A DNA stretch of 55,236 nt from Anaerolinea sp. (GCA_020725865.1 DYEC01000021.1:1-55236), one strand, 5' to 3'. Positions 33,813 through 43,105 are shown, numbered from the stretch's first letter. Numbers and translations: made by a program. The notes: generated from the letters alone by a model not told the origin.

Positions 33813-34925
33813 ATGAAAAAGACAGTAACAATTTTTACGTTCTTTATGGTGTTGGCGCTGCTGATGGCTTCCTGCGCTCCGGCTACTCCAGCCGCCCCGG
33901 CTGAACCCCAGGTGGTTGAAAAAACCGTCGTGGTTGAGAAAACCGTTGTGGTTGAAAAAGAAGCCCCCAAGACAGTAACCATTGGTTATGGCGCCCCTGA
34001 ACTGAGTGGCGGTCAGGGCGTGATTATGAATGGTATGGTTACTGGCGCTAAAGGCAAGAACTGGGCTGTAGTTACCACGAATGCGAACTTTGATGCGGCC
34101 GCACAGGCAAACCAGATTGACTACTTCATCTCGCTAGGCGTTGATGCCATCGTAGTTGTGCCGGTAGACAGCCAGGCAATTTGCGCATCGGTTCAAAAAG
34201 CAAAGGATGCTGGCATTCCGTTCTTCACCATTGACCGCGCTCCGATTGGCTGCGAAATCAATATGACCGTGCAATCGGATAACTACATGGCTGGCAAGCA
34301 GTCTGGTGAAGCAATGGTCAAACTGCTCACCGAGAAGTATGGAGAACCCAAAGGTACCGTTCTGGAACTGCAAGGTGACCTGGGTCAGAACGTGGCTCAA
34401 CTGCGCGGCGCTGGCTTCAACGATGTGATGAAGAACTACCCCAATATTAAGGTGATTTCCAAGCCGACCGAATGGAAGGCAGAGAAATTCTCGCAAGCCA
34501 CACTGGACGTGGTTTCCACTGAGGCGGTGGATGGCATCTACATGCACTCCGACTGCGTTGGTACAAAGGTTGTGCTGTCTGCTCTTGAGCAGCTTGGTAA
34601 AAAATTCAAAGCTGGTGAAGAGGGACACATCTTCCTGACCGGTGTGGATGCCTGCCCCGATGCAGTGGCAGCGATTCGCGATGGCTATTCTGATCAGGCT
34701 TCCAGCCAGCCGCTGCCGGACTTTGGCGTTGTAATTGCCGACTACATCGAGAAGACTCTCAAAGGTGAACAAATCACCGAGGGCGAGGTTGTCAAAGAGG
34801 GTGCTCTCTGGTCTCCAGCACGGATTGTCAAGAGCGATACCGGCTTCATGATGAATCTGGCAACCACCAGTGTTGACAAGACCAACGCTTCGGATCCTGC
34901 TCTGTGGGGAAACCAGGCGAAGTAA
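33813..34925 (+). CDS. Sugar ABC transporter substrate-binding lipoprotein (periplasmic-binding protein type I)
   Basis: A 370-residue protein. A lipoprotein signal (lipobox LMAS-C21) and a Pro/Ala-rich spacer with repeated VVEKTVVV are followed by a RbsB/XylF-type binding protein: 'NANFDAAAQANQIDYFISLGVDAIVVVPVDSQAICASVQKAKDAGIPFFTIDRAP', then 'SDNYMAGKQSGEAMVKLL' and the second-lobe 'DGIYMHSDCVGTKVVLSALEQ'. It captures a monosaccharide outside the membrane for the two permeases and the ATPase that follow. Codon usage is more GC-rich and regular than in the neighbours, consistent with high expression. A stem-loop follows the stop and may raise its mRNA level over the downstream genes. Confidence 0.93.
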   Translation: MKKTVTIFTFFMVLALLMASCAPATPAAPAEPQVVEKTVVVEKTVVVEKEAPKTVTIGYGAPELSGGQGVIMNGMVTGAKGKNWAVVTTNANFDAAAQANQIDYFISLGVDAIVVVPVDSQAICASVQKAKDAGIPFFTIDRAPIGCEINMTVQSDNYMAGKQSGEAMVKLLTEKYGEPKGTVLELQGDLGQNVAQLRGAGFNDVMKNYPNIKVISKPTEWKAEKFSQATLDVVSTEAVDGIYMHSDCVGTKVVLSALEQLGKKFKAGEEGHIFLTGVDACPDAVAAIRDGYSDQASSQPLPDFGVVIADYIEKTLKGEQITEGEVVKEGALWSPARIVKSDTGFMMNLATTSVDKTNASDPALWGNQAK

Positions 34926-34938
34926 GTGAAACGGGTTG

Positions 34939-34971
34939 TGCTATGGGCGGCAGCTATTGTCGCCCATAGCA
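34939..34971 (+). terminator. Stem-loop after the binding-protein gene (partial terminator or mRNA stabiliser)
   Basis: A perfect 11-bp stem (34939-34949 with 34961-34971) and 11-base loop lie 13 bases after the stop. It is followed by TCCCTTTC, not a strong T run. Such hairpins after binding-protein genes often set the higher expression of that gene relative to the permeases. Confidence 0.6.
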
Positions 34972-35031
34972 TCCCTTTCAAAGGGTAACCGCAAGTCTCA
35001 CACAGAGCGGTATTAGGAGAGGGATGAGTTG

Positions 35032-36108
35032 ATGGAAAGCAACAGAGCAAATCGAGTGTTTATTTTTGTCGTAGATAACCTGATTTGGGTTTTTGTGGTG
35101 GTTTCCCTGATAGTTTTTTCGCTAATCTCAAAAAGTTTTTTTACGCCGTTTAATCTGGTCAACATTCTCTCGCGTGTGGCACCGCTTGGGTTGCTGGTAA
35201 TTGGACAGTCTTTTACTTTGATAACTGCCAACTTTGATCTGTCTTCCGAGTCGGCGATGGGTTTCACCGCAATGGTGGCTGCATTATTGCTTGCCAGTCA
35301 GAAGAACGGTGGTTTAGGCCTTGAGTGGAACCCGTTTGTCGGCATTTTGATTATGCTGGCAGTTGGTGTGCTGATAGGTCTATTTAATGGGGTGTTCATT
35401 ACTCGTTTGGGAATGAACAACTTTATTATGACAGTAGCTATGTTGATGGTTTTGCGCGGGGCAACGTATGCTATCTCACCAGGTAAAAGTGTAAACTTTT
35501 TACCGGAGGCGTTTAAGTGGTTGGGGGGAGGAGCTTTATTTCGGGTGCCACTGGAAAATGGCAAAATGCTAGCGATACCAGCATCTATGTTCTTTCTGAT
35601 TTTTGCTTTTCTAGTGGCATTTGCAGTGACAAAATACACCCGCTTTGGGCGGAATATGTATGCGGTTGGAGCGAATCGTCAGGCGGCAGAAGCGGCAGGG
35701 ATTGACGCTCGACGGGTGATTCTCTGGGTATATATTATCAGCGGATTTTGTGCGGCACTGGCTGGTTTGTTGGATGCTGGACGCATGGATAGTGCCACAC
35801 CGCGCACGGGTGCTGGACTTATTTTCCCTGTGCAGGCAGCAGCGGTCATCGGCGGTATCAGCCTCTTTGGCGGGCGAGGTAATTTGATTGGGGCTTTTGG
35901 CGGCGTTTTACTTTGGGGTATTCTGGATACCGGATTGAATATTGCCAAGGTTTCACCGTTCTGGATTGAGGTCAGCCGGGGTGCGCTTCTGTTGTTTGCG
36001 ATGTTTATTGATGCGCTGAAAGTCAGTTATTTGCGGCGGACCGCTATTCGTAAAGTGTTGTCAGCAAGCCCGATTGGATTAAAAGATCCAATTCAACAGC
36101 TTGAGTAA
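35032..36108 (+). CDS. Sugar ABC transporter permease (RbsC-like) 1
   Basis: A 358-residue hydrophobic protein; ATG 35032 follows GGAGAGGGATG, and a TTG three bases earlier is less likely. It has about eight to ten membrane segments and the RbsC signature 'LGMNNFIMTVAMLMVLRGATYAIS', 'YTRFGRNMYAVGANRQAAEAAGID' and 'AAVIGGISLFGGRGNLIGAFGGVLLWGILDTGLNI'. It forms the transmembrane channel with the second permease at 37643-38683. Carrying two different permeases on each side of the ATPase gene suggests a heterodimeric channel rather than the homodimer of RbsC. Confidence 0.93.
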   Translation: MESNRANRVFIFVVDNLIWVFVVVSLIVFSLISKSFFTPFNLVNILSRVAPLGLLVIGQSFTLITANFDLSSESAMGFTAMVAALLLASQKNGGLGLEWNPFVGILIMLAVGVLIGLFNGVFITRLGMNNFIMTVAMLMVLRGATYAISPGKSVNFLPEAFKWLGGGALFRVPLENGKMLAIPASMFFLIFAFLVAFAVTKYTRFGRNMYAVGANRQAAEAAGIDARRVILWVYIISGFCAALAGLLDAGRMDSATPRTGAGLIFPVQAAAVIGGISLFGGRGNLIGAFGGVLLWGILDTGLNIAKVSPFWIEVSRGALLLFAMFIDALKVSYLRRTAIRKVLSASPIGLKDPIQQLE

Positions 36109-36135
36109 ACATTGTATTCAGGATAGGATACGGGA

Positions 36136-37677
36136 ATGGATACTTCGCAACCTGTTATTCTCGAAATGAAGGGGATTAGCAAAGCTTTTCCCGGTGTGCA
36201 GGCATTGGAAAATGTAGACCTGGTGGTCTATGGGGGTGAAATTCATGGATTGGTTGGCAAGAACGGCGCAGGTAAATCTACTTTGATGGCAATTCTGATG
36301 GGAATACATCAGATGGATAGCGGCACATTGGAAATTAATGGTCACCGTTTTACTTCCATGACCCCTCACGAAGCACTTGAAGCAGGGATTGCCTACGTGC
36401 CGCAGCAGGTGCGTATGATGGATAGCCTGACAGTTGCCGAAAACATTCTGGCGGGAAACCTGCCGGTCAATCGTTTAGGACTGGTGGACTGGAAAGCCAC
36501 ATATCAGGAAGCACAGGAACGTCTGCATAAATTGGGGCTTGAACTAGATGTGCATGAGCGGGTCGAAGGTCTGGGGGTAGTAGAGCAGACCATGCTGGCA
36601 ATTGCCAAAGCCCTGTTTAGCAACGCGAAATTGATTATCCTTGACGAGCCAACCGCTGCTCTATCGCGAGTTGACATTGATCGGCTTTTTGGTTTTGTGC
36701 GCTCGCTGAAGAAGATGGGAGTAGCATTTATTTACATCTCTCACCATCTGGAAGAGGTATTTGAGATATGCGACCGCGTGACAGTGCTGCGCAATGGTCA
36801 ACTGGTGGGGACTTACGTTGTCAGCGAGTTAGATATTCCTAAGTTGATACGCTTCATGGTTGGTGAAGATATTCGCGATTATGAACGTTCAAGCAGCAAG
36901 CAAGACGATCCAGTGTTGGTTGTTAAAGGACTGACCCGTCGCGGTCATTATGAGGAAGTGAACCTTGTTGTTCACAAGGGTGAAGTGGTTGGTTTATCTG
37001 GTTTGGCAGGAAGCGGTGCTGCTTCGCTTGGGAGAGCGCTGTTTGGTTTGGAGCGGCGAGGGATTGGTGAGATTTGGGTGAATGGTAAGCCGTTCACTGC
37101 GCGTGACCCTCGTCAGGCATTGGATCAGGGGTTGGCATATCTACCTCAAGATCGTTATCGCTTCGGCCTGGTGGGAAGCCGTCCGGTTCGTGAAAATGTC
37201 ACCTATACGATTTTGCACCAATTGTTAAACCCCGCTGGATTGATTAGCTTTTTCAAGGAACGAACGTTGGTGCAACGGTATATTAACGATTTGGGAGTGG
37301 TCTGTCCTTCACCGGAACAGAGAGTTAATTTATTGAGCGGTGGAAACCAGCAGAAGGTTGTTTTTGCCAAGTTGGCTGCCACGCGGCCTTCAATTCTGGT
37401 GTTGCATGAACCAACCCAAGGTATTGATGTGCGGGCAAAAATTGATATTTATCGCATTGTGGATGAACTGGCAAGTCAAGGGGTAGCGATATTGATTATC
37501 TCATCTGAGGTGCGTGAACTTCTTGGTGTTTGCGACAGGATTCTGGTCATGTATAATGGCAAGATTACTGCGGAATTTAAAGCCGGAGAGCCGGTCACCA
37601 CGCCAGAAAACATCCTTTTGACGATTGAAGGAGGCAATATCTATGAGCAGAAGCAAATGGATCCAGTTCGTTCTTGA
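36136..37677 (+). CDS. Sugar ABC transporter ATP-binding protein (two ABC domains, RbsA/MglA-like)
   Basis: A 513-residue protein with two tandem ABC modules. The first has Walker A GKNGAGKST, signature-region VVEQTMLAIAKALF and Walker B LIILDEPTAAL. The second has a degenerate P-loop GLAGSGAAS, signature LLSGGNQQKVVFAKLAA and Walker B ILVLHEPTQGIDVRAKIDIY. The usual second-site Asp-Glu is His-Glu here. A weakened second site is normal in this carbohydrate-uptake family, so this is expected to be functional. The 3' end overlaps the next permease by 35 bases. Confidence 0.95.
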   Translation: MDTSQPVILEMKGISKAFPGVQALENVDLVVYGGEIHGLVGKNGAGKSTLMAILMGIHQMDSGTLEINGHRFTSMTPHEALEAGIAYVPQQVRMMDSLTVAENILAGNLPVNRLGLVDWKATYQEAQERLHKLGLELDVHERVEGLGVVEQTMLAIAKALFSNAKLIILDEPTAALSRVDIDRLFGFVRSLKKMGVAFIYISHHLEEVFEICDRVTVLRNGQLVGTYVVSELDIPKLIRFMVGEDIRDYERSSSKQDDPVLVVKGLTRRGHYEEVNLVVHKGEVVGLSGLAGSGAASLGRALFGLERRGIGEIWVNGKPFTARDPRQALDQGLAYLPQDRYRFGLVGSRPVRENVTYTILHQLLNPAGLISFFKERTLVQRYINDLGVVCPSPEQRVNLLSGGNQQKVVFAKLAATRPSILVLHEPTQGIDVRAKIDIYRIVDELASQGVAILIISSEVRELLGVCDRILVMYNGKITAEFKAGEPVTTPENILLTIEGGNIYEQKQMDPVRS

Positions 37678-38683
37678 CCGGATGATCTGGTTCATCTTGT
37701 TGCTGGTTATCCTCTTCTTCTGGTTGAGGGCGGGTGACAAGTTTTTGACCGGCATTAATCTGATTAATATCCTTCTACATGCCAGTGTGCTGGGGGTTTT
37801 AACGATTGGACAGACGATTTGTCTATTGAGTGGTAATTTTGATCTGTCTGCAGAGGGCGCGGTTTCTCTGCTGACAGTTCTGGCCGCCTGGCTGATGCTG
37901 CCCTATCGGGAAATGACGCTGGCCCAGGCGGGTGGCATAGGTTGGGAGCTATCGCCGTTCATTGTTATTCCAATTATTCTAGTGTTGGGTACAGTGATTG
38001 GTTGGATCAACGGTTTCCTGATTACCCGTTTGAGAATGAATAATTTTATCGTGACACTTGCCATGCAGCTCTTCTTGCGTGGACTGGCATTTGTGATCAG
38101 CCTTGGCGCGATTATGCCGGGAACGCCAAAAGAATTTAACTGGCTAGGCGGGGGCCGAATTGGTGCTATCCCAGTTTCGGTGATTGTCACGATTTTGTTG
38201 TTTCTTGGATTTGAATTCTTCCTTAAGTATTCTCGTTTTGGTCGAGAGCTTTATGCTGTTGGGGCAAACCGTGATGCAGCCCGGGCTTCCGGATTCAAGC
38301 CAGCGCTCACCATTACTAAAGCTTATATGATTGGCGGTTTCATGGCTGGGCTGGCAAGCTGGATGTTGTTGGGACGTCTGGAAGTCTCTGTGCCTACCCT
38401 GGGGGTGGGAATGACGCTGGAGACAGTTGCTTCGGCGGTGATCGGCGGCGTGGCGCTGTCTGGTGGTTCTGGGAGTATTATGGGCGCTTTTTCCGGGGTA
38501 TTACTTCTTTCCGTAGTAGATACTGGTTTGAACCTGATGGAGGTTGATCCTTTTTGGGTTACCGGCGTGCGCGGCTTGATTATCCTTGTAGCGCTTTTGC
38601 TGGAAGTACAGAAAGCTCGAATCCGCGTCGGAGCTGTAGCAACACGTTCAGGGTCCTCGACGGGGACTGCGGCGAAATCGTAG
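37643..38683 (+). CDS. Sugar ABC transporter permease (RbsC-like) 2
   Basis: A 346-residue membrane protein. The ATG at 37643 follows AAGGAGG within the ATPase gene, giving a 35-base overlap; a TTG 18 bases upstream would spoil that spacing. It contains 'LRMNNFIVTLAMQLFLRGLAFVISLG', 'YSRFGRELYAVGANRDAARASGF' and 'VASAVIGGVALSGGSGSIMGAFSGVLLLSVVDTGLNL', clearly paralogous to permease 1. Together they would form the channel for the imported sugar. Confidence 0.93.
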   Translation: MSRSKWIQFVLDRMIWFILLLVILFFWLRAGDKFLTGINLINILLHASVLGVLTIGQTICLLSGNFDLSAEGAVSLLTVLAAWLMLPYREMTLAQAGGIGWELSPFIVIPIILVLGTVIGWINGFLITRLRMNNFIVTLAMQLFLRGLAFVISLGAIMPGTPKEFNWLGGGRIGAIPVSVIVTILLFLGFEFFLKYSRFGRELYAVGANRDAARASGFKPALTITKAYMIGGFMAGLASWMLLGRLEVSVPTLGVGMTLETVASAVIGGVALSGGSGSIMGAFSGVLLLSVVDTGLNLMEVDPFWVTGVRGLIILVALLLEVQKARIRVGAVATRSGSSTGTAAKS

Positions 38684-38716
38684 CCAAAAGTGGTTACAAG
38701 GTATCATTCTTTGGGA

Positions 38717-38743
38717 CGCTGTGAGCCTTCAAAGCTCACAGCG
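38717..38743 (+). terminator. Stem-loop between permease 2 and the PfkB kinase gene
   Basis: A perfect 10-bp stem CGCTGTGAGC/GCTCACAGCG with a 7-base loop, followed by GATTTCTTTC. It may attenuate transcription into the kinase gene. The T run is broken, so full termination is unlikely. Confidence 0.55.
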
Positions 38744-38762
38744 GATTTCTTTCAGGAGCAAA

Positions 38763-39701
38763 ATGTTACTTTGTGTTACCCCCAATCCGGCAGTGGAACG
38801 TACCTGGGTTATCCCAGGGGTAAAGCTGGGTGGTGTCTTTCGTGTTCAAGAATATGTTGTATTAGCTAGCGGAAAGGGGGTTAATGTTGCCCGCACCGTG
38901 AAAATTTTGGGTGGCAGCCCGTTATGCATGGGTTTGCTTGCCGGCAATACCGGGCGATTAATCGAGAGTTTGGCAGAACAGGAGGGTTTGAATGCGAGAT
39001 GGACATGGATTGAGGGTGAATCCCGGGTGGCAGTGGTTATCGTGGATCCGCTGAATCCTGAATGCGATGCCACTTTAATCAGTGAAGCAGGTCTTTCAAT
39101 CACTAAAAAGGATTGGCGTCGTTTTGCAGCTGATATTTGGGATAGTTCTAAACAGGCAAAGTTGGTATGTTTCAGCGGGAGTTTTCCGCCGGGCACGCCG
39201 ATGGGTGAATTTGGAAATCTGATTCGCCGACTGGAGACCGCAGGTAATCCGGTCTGGGTGGATTGCGGTGGGGAAGGCTTGGCAATGGCAGTAAAATCTC
39301 GGGCAACAGGGGTGAAGGTGAACACCAGTGAGGCTTCGTCTTTGTTAAAATTTTCGGTTAGTACAGTGAGCGAAGCTGTTCAGGCTGGTATAATTTTGCG
39401 AAGGCAGGGGGTTAAGCATGCGATCATCACCCTTGGCGAAGAGGGAGCAGTGCTTGTGTCACCAGAAGGATGCTGGTGGGCGAGTTCCCCAAAAATTCAG
39501 CGGATTAGCTCGGTAGGCAGCGGTGATGCCTTTTTCGCTGGTTTAATCATGCAGCTTGGCTGTGAGGTGCCACCTGCAGAGGCTCTAAAGTTTGCAACGG
39601 CGGCTGGTGCGGCAAATGCTTTAACTTTAGGCGGCGGGATGCTTAATCGGGAGGATTTTACTGCCGCTTTGGGGCAGGTAAGGGTTGAAAGAATAGGCTA
39701 A
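38763..39701 (+). CDS. PfkB-family sugar(-phosphate) kinase, plus arm
   Basis: The start is placed at ATG 38763 after CAGGAG (the frame extends 14 codons upstream into the stem-loop). The 312-residue product begins MLLCVTPNPAVERTW, the 1-phosphofructokinase/tagatose-6-phosphate kinase form of the family. It also has GKGVNVARTVKILGG and the C-terminal catalytic motif VGSGDAFFAGL with the base Asp. Such enzymes phosphorylate fructose-1-phosphate, tagatose-6-phosphate or related ketose phosphates. It is probably the last gene of the plus arm; the SDR gene on the other strand ends 18 bases beyond its stop. A second PfkB at 47030-47971 belongs to the minus arm. Confidence 0.9.
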   Translation: MLLCVTPNPAVERTWVIPGVKLGGVFRVQEYVVLASGKGVNVARTVKILGGSPLCMGLLAGNTGRLIESLAEQEGLNARWTWIEGESRVAVVIVDPLNPECDATLISEAGLSITKKDWRRFAADIWDSSKQAKLVCFSGSFPPGTPMGEFGNLIRRLETAGNPVWVDCGGEGLAMAVKSRATGVKVNTSEASSLLKFSVSTVSEAVQAGIILRRQGVKHAIITLGEEGAVLVSPEGCWWASSPKIQRISSVGSGDAFFAGLIMQLGCEVPPAEALKFATAAGAANALTLGGGMLNREDFTAALGQVRVERIG

Positions 39702-39719
39702 TTAGCGATTTTATTCGAG

Positions 39720-40475
39720 TTATATTCCTTCAAACGGGGAGCTTTTCCCTTCAAATGGATTTAGAAAGTTATACATAGGAAGGTCAGGGACGTGCACCAT
39801 ATCGGGCAGGCTGAGCACCCAGCGCACTGCTTGAGCGATTGCCTCTGGCGGAATCATGCGTTCCAGCACTTGTTCAGTCAGCGTTGCAGGCACTTCTCGC
39901 CACCAAGGTGTGTTCGTTGCGGCGGGGGAAATCAGATGTACGTGGATGTTATATTTCTTGAGTTCGACGTCCAGTGCGGCAGTTAATCCCTCAAGCCCCC
40001 ACTTCGCAGCACAATAAGCTGTACGATTGTCCTCCCCGACTTTGCCCGCCAGCGAGCCAATGTTCACGATTCTTCCGTAATTTTGCTTCTTCATAAAGGG
40101 CGTAACCGCACGGGCGAACAGAAACGCAGCTTTCAGTGTGGTGTCGAGTGTCTGATCCCAGAATTCCTCGGTAGTATTCTCGATGCTGGCGGGTGGTCCC
40201 CAGAAGGCGCTATTTACAAGAATGTCAATCGCGCCGAAACGCTCGCAGGTCAATCTGGCAACGCTTTCTGCTACGTCCGAATAGCGAATATCTCCACTGA
40301 ATGTGATTGCTTGCGCACCAAAGGATTTGACTTCTTCCAATACAGATTGCAACTTTTCAGCTGAACGTGCTACCAGCGTCAACTGAACACCAGCCTTAGC
40401 CAGTTCTTGCGCAATGCAACGGCCAATGCCGCCGGTTGCACCAGTGATAATTGCAGTTCTTCCTTGAAGTTCCAT
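39720..40475 (-). CDS. Short-chain dehydrogenase/reductase
   Basis: A 251-residue classical SDR: cofactor motif TGATGGIG near residues 11-18, the NSA segment in DILVNSAFWG, catalytic Ser in VNIGSLAGKVG and the YCAAK (Tyr-x3-Lys) motif. It would oxidise or reduce an alcohol group with NAD(P). It is the last gene of the minus arm, 3 bases after the SorC regulator, and converges with the plus-arm kinase. The C-terminal PMYNFLNPFEGKSSPFEGI repeats PFEG, a small oddity of unknown meaning. Confidence 0.92.
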   Translation of the reverse strand: MELQGRTAIITGATGGIGRCIAQELAKAGVQLTLVARSAEKLQSVLEEVKSFGAQAITFSGDIRYSDVAESVARLTCERFGAIDILVNSAFWGPPASIENTTEEFWDQTLDTTLKAAFLFARAVTPFMKKQNYGRIVNIGSLAGKVGEDNRTAYCAAKWGLEGLTAALDVELKKYNIHVHLISPAATNTPWWREVPATLTEQVLERMIPPEAIAQAVRWVLSLPDMVHVPDLPMYNFLNPFEGKSSPFEGI

Positions 40476-40478
40476 TTT

Positions 40479-41420
40479 TTACTCCTGTAACAAAACCTGA
40501 GCGAGTGCCTCATCTACAAAAAGATGTGTGATCAATCTTGAACATAAAGCACCGCGAACCGCCTTGGATTTCTCTATACCTACGGCAACTGCCAGCACAT
40601 TTTTTGCCCGGCGAAGATGATCTAGGCTGACACCTAGCAATCTTTCATTAAACTCAGCATCAAGGAATTTGCCTTGGAAGTTGAAATAGCGTGCACAGAT
40701 GTCGCCCACGGCTTCCCTTTCAATGAGGTCAGATAGATTTTCCTGCCCGATATAAACAATTTGACCTTCAACGGGTGGGACTGCACCAATACCTACGCAG
40801 GCATAGCTGATACGTTCCCAGCGAGTGCTAACGTCCCTAGTGCTGGGATCTTGAAGCAAGGCGTCGCGCAGCTCTTTGGAACCCACCAGCATAGGGACAA
40901 GGAGGAAGTAGGGGGTACCGTTGAATGCACGTGCAGCTTGCAGAACGATTTGGTTCAATTGGGTGTAGGAACCCGTATAACTGCTTTCCCCCAATAGTGG
41001 AATTACATCTATACGACGGGGTTTGCTTGGCGCAAGCAGGTTCACAACTTCTAGGATAGTTCTTCCCCATGCCAGCCCCAATACATCACCATCTTGCAGG
41101 TTTCGGTCCAAATATTGCGCGGCAGCATTCCCTAAAGCTCTTCGCGTGAGTACACTGGAGAGGTGAGCACTGGAAACAACTTCAGCGTGTTTGAGGTGAT
41201 AACGCTCTTGCAATTTGAACGCCAGACCTTGAAAGACATTTTGGGGATCGCGAATTTGAATCTGAACAATGCCCTGTTCGCGCGCTCTCTTAATATAGAG
41301 TGCAATCAAGGAACGAGAAACATTGAGCCGGTCGGCAATTTCCTGTTGGGATAAGTTTTCCTCATAATACAGGTGAGCCACTTCCACTAGTGTCGCGAGC
41401 TGATCTTGACGTTCAGTCAT
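40479..41420 (-). CDS. SorC-family sugar-binding transcriptional regulator (minus arm)
   Basis: A 313-residue protein with an N-terminal HTH ('HLYYEENLSQQEIADRLNVSRSLIALYIKRAREQGIVQIQI', about 15-55) and a SorC ligand-binding domain ('DGDVLGLAWGRTILEVVNLL', 'YACVGIGAVPP', 'VLAVAVGIEKSKAVRGALCSRLITHLFVDEALA'). It lies inside the minus-arm transcript between the ROK kinase and the SDR. This is the best candidate for the protein that binds the TTGACAAATGTTAA-type sites, because the other SorC protein has a different palindrome at its own promoter. That assignment is inference. Confidence 0.93.
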   Translation of the reverse strand: MTERQDQLATLVEVAHLYYEENLSQQEIADRLNVSRSLIALYIKRAREQGIVQIQIRDPQNVFQGLAFKLQERYHLKHAEVVSSAHLSSVLTRRALGNAAAQYLDRNLQDGDVLGLAWGRTILEVVNLLAPSKPRRIDVIPLLGESSYTGSYTQLNQIVLQAARAFNGTPYFLLVPMLVGSKELRDALLQDPSTRDVSTRWERISYACVGIGAVPPVEGQIVYIGQENLSDLIEREAVGDICARYFNFQGKFLDAEFNERLLGVSLDHLRRAKNVLAVAVGIEKSKAVRGALCSRLITHLFVDEALAQVLLQE

Positions 41421-41434
41421 CGAATTCCCCTTTC

Positions 41435-42436
41435 TTAATCCGGGAATTTTTGGTTAGAGACAAGAATCCCACTTCGCAGAAACACATCTGCAGCTGCACC
41501 AAAGAGCGCGGCGTTCGCAAAGGATTCTTTGACAATACGAAGGTCACGTTTCGCTTCAGCAGTCATTAGGTAATCCCGAATGTGGGCGCTGATTAATTCC
41601 ACGAGCTCCGGGCAAACTTGAATGATCCCTCCGCCCATCACGATCATTTCTAGATCCAAAAGGTTTACAACGCCCGACAGGTTAATGGAAACTAACCGTA
41701 CAACACGCTGGATGATTTCAACTGCAGCGGGATCACCCTGTGAGTAAGCCTGAAAAACTGCGTGCGTAGTGACGCGCCCATCTTGACTTAGCTGTGCTAA
41801 CAGGGGGCTATGACCGGCATCTGCTGCCGCCTGACCGGCGCGGGCGATGGCAGGACCTGCAACAAAGGTTTCAAAACAACCGCGCTTTCCACACCCGCAA
41901 GGATAACCATGGATTTCATCATACGTGATGTGCCCGAAATTTCCAGCAAAACCGTGATAACCGCCATAGAGTTTGTCTTCCAGATAAAGGTATCCTCCAT
42001 AACCGGTGCCAATTGTACACCAGGCGAAGTATCGAGTTCCCTTTGCAACACCCCAAAGATGTTCTGCCAGTGCAGCATCCCGCACATCTGTCGCCGCATA
42101 AACCGGCAATCCAAATGCCTGATGCACCATTTCACCAAAAGGGACATAACGCCAATGCAGATTTGGCACTAGCACTGCTTCACCCGTTTCCGCGTCAATG
42201 TTTCCGCATACACTTAAACCAATTCCCACAAGTGTCCCAAATTGTTGAGCAGCCTTTTCCACGAATGGGCGCATGATCTCAATGATACCTTCTGGCTGGG
42301 CAATTCTTCGGATGTCAAAAGGAACAGGCGCTTTGATAATTTGACCGTGCAAATTGCCTTCGGAGTCAATGACACCGAGATCAATTTTTGTGCCACCAAT
42401 GTCTGCAGCGACGCAGCAAGATTTTTGCTGGTTCAT
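41435..42436 (-). CDS. ROK-family sugar kinase
   Basis: A 333-residue protein. The ATP site ADIGGTKIDLGVID is at the N-terminus. The zinc motif is complete ('GHITYDEIHGYPCGCGKRGCFETFVAGPAI', CxCGxxGCxE with the upstream His), and a GTGYGGYLYL glycine loop is present. The catalytic-region segment reads ATDVRDAALAEHLWG; ROK kinases usually have ND-x-NAAALGE here, so the Asn-Asp order differs. No N-terminal DNA-binding domain is present, so it is a kinase rather than a repressor. Likely substrates are glucose, N-acetyl-sugars or allose. It probably acts after import together with the adjacent cupin phosphoglucose isomerase. Confidence 0.88.
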   Translation of the reverse strand: MNQQKSCCVAADIGGTKIDLGVIDSEGNLHGQIIKAPVPFDIRRIAQPEGIIEIMRPFVEKAAQQFGTLVGIGLSVCGNIDAETGEAVLVPNLHWRYVPFGEMVHQAFGLPVYAATDVRDAALAEHLWGVAKGTRYFAWCTIGTGYGGYLYLEDKLYGGYHGFAGNFGHITYDEIHGYPCGCGKRGCFETFVAGPAIARAGQAAADAGHSPLLAQLSQDGRVTTHAVFQAYSQGDPAAVEIIQRVVRLVSINLSGVVNLLDLEMIVMGGGIIQVCPELVELISAHIRDYLMTAEAKRDLRIVKESFANAALFGAAADVFLRSGILVSNQKFPD

Positions 42437-42454
42437 GGTCGCTCCCTTTGCAGA

Positions 42455-42470
42455 TCGAAAAAGTTTTTCA
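42455..42470. promoter_or_regulatory. Possible SorC-type operator half-palindrome upstream of the ROK gene
   Basis: TCGAAAAAGTTTTTCA resembles the TGAAAAATTTTTCA palindrome at the plus-arm promoter but has an extra central base and one changed end. It lies 18 bases before the ROK start codon. A cross-regulatory role is only a possibility. Confidence 0.25.
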
Positions 42471-42506
42471 TGCTTGTCTTACGTTCCGAATGTCTATGCC
42501 CGCGAC

Positions 42507-43079
42507 TTATTTTTCATTTGGCAGAAAAACGGGCTTTCCGTTTTGCTTGACGACAATTTGGGCAAACCCTTGCTTTTCAACAATTTCATAATCATGTCCT
42601 GCGCTGAGGTGATAGGTAGCGACGAAAACCAGCAAGTCATCTCCGGTATTGACCACCCGATGCGCCCACATAGGCGGGATATGAGTGATAACGCCGGCTT
42701 TCCAGGGGACAGCTCGAAACTCGCCTTGCAGTGTGTCTAAGAGCAAGAAGCCTTCTCCATGGACACAGTAATAAATTTCAGGCTGATCGTCGCGCTCATG
42801 GATGTGCCCTTTGGTCATGTGGTATTCGTTTCCCACTGTTCCGGGAAAGATGCGTGTTACCCCCAACGCCATATCGGATTTGCTGGTTTTAAAAGGATGG
42901 TAGCGAATCTCATAAACCAGACGATCACCCGAGTGGATGATTTCTTCTACAGCTTGCTGATCGTGAAACATTTGCTTCAGGTCACTGACATAACGCGGTG
43001 TCAATTTGGGACAGGGTGTAAAAATTCCGCTCTGAGGGTCGAATTCAACACTGATTGGGTAGTCATTTTCTGCTAACAT
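42507..43079 (-). CDS. Cupin-type glucose-6-phosphate isomerase
   Basis: A 190-residue cupin of the archaeal-type PGI family (PF06560-like). The metal-binding cupin motif is clear: 'GNEYHMTKGHIHERDDQPEIYYCVHGEG', with the histidine pair and Glu, and a second-motif His in 'PPMWAHRVVNTGDD'. 'GTVGNEYHMTKGHIH' is nearly diagnostic. It interconverts glucose-6-phosphate and fructose-6-phosphate (or a related pair). The E2 gene ends 26 bases upstream of its start and the ROK kinase lies 70 bases downstream, so it seems part of the minus-arm transcript. Confidence 0.9.
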   Translation of the reverse strand: MLAENDYPISVEFDPQSGIFTPCPKLTPRYVSDLKQMFHDQQAVEEIIHSGDRLVYEIRYHPFKTSKSDMALGVTRIFPGTVGNEYHMTKGHIHERDDQPEIYYCVHGEGFLLLDTLQGEFRAVPWKAGVITHIPPMWAHRVVNTGDDLLVFVATYHLSAGHDYEIVEKQGFAQIVVKQNGKPVFLPNEK

Positions 43080-43105
43080 ATCGTTTTGCTCCGTGGATAA
43101 ATTTA

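Noticed and set aside
37016-37050. Degenerate P-loop in the second ABC module of the transporter ATPase as a sign of a dead gene
   Set aside because: A weakened second nucleotide site is normal in RbsA/MglA-type sugar transporters.
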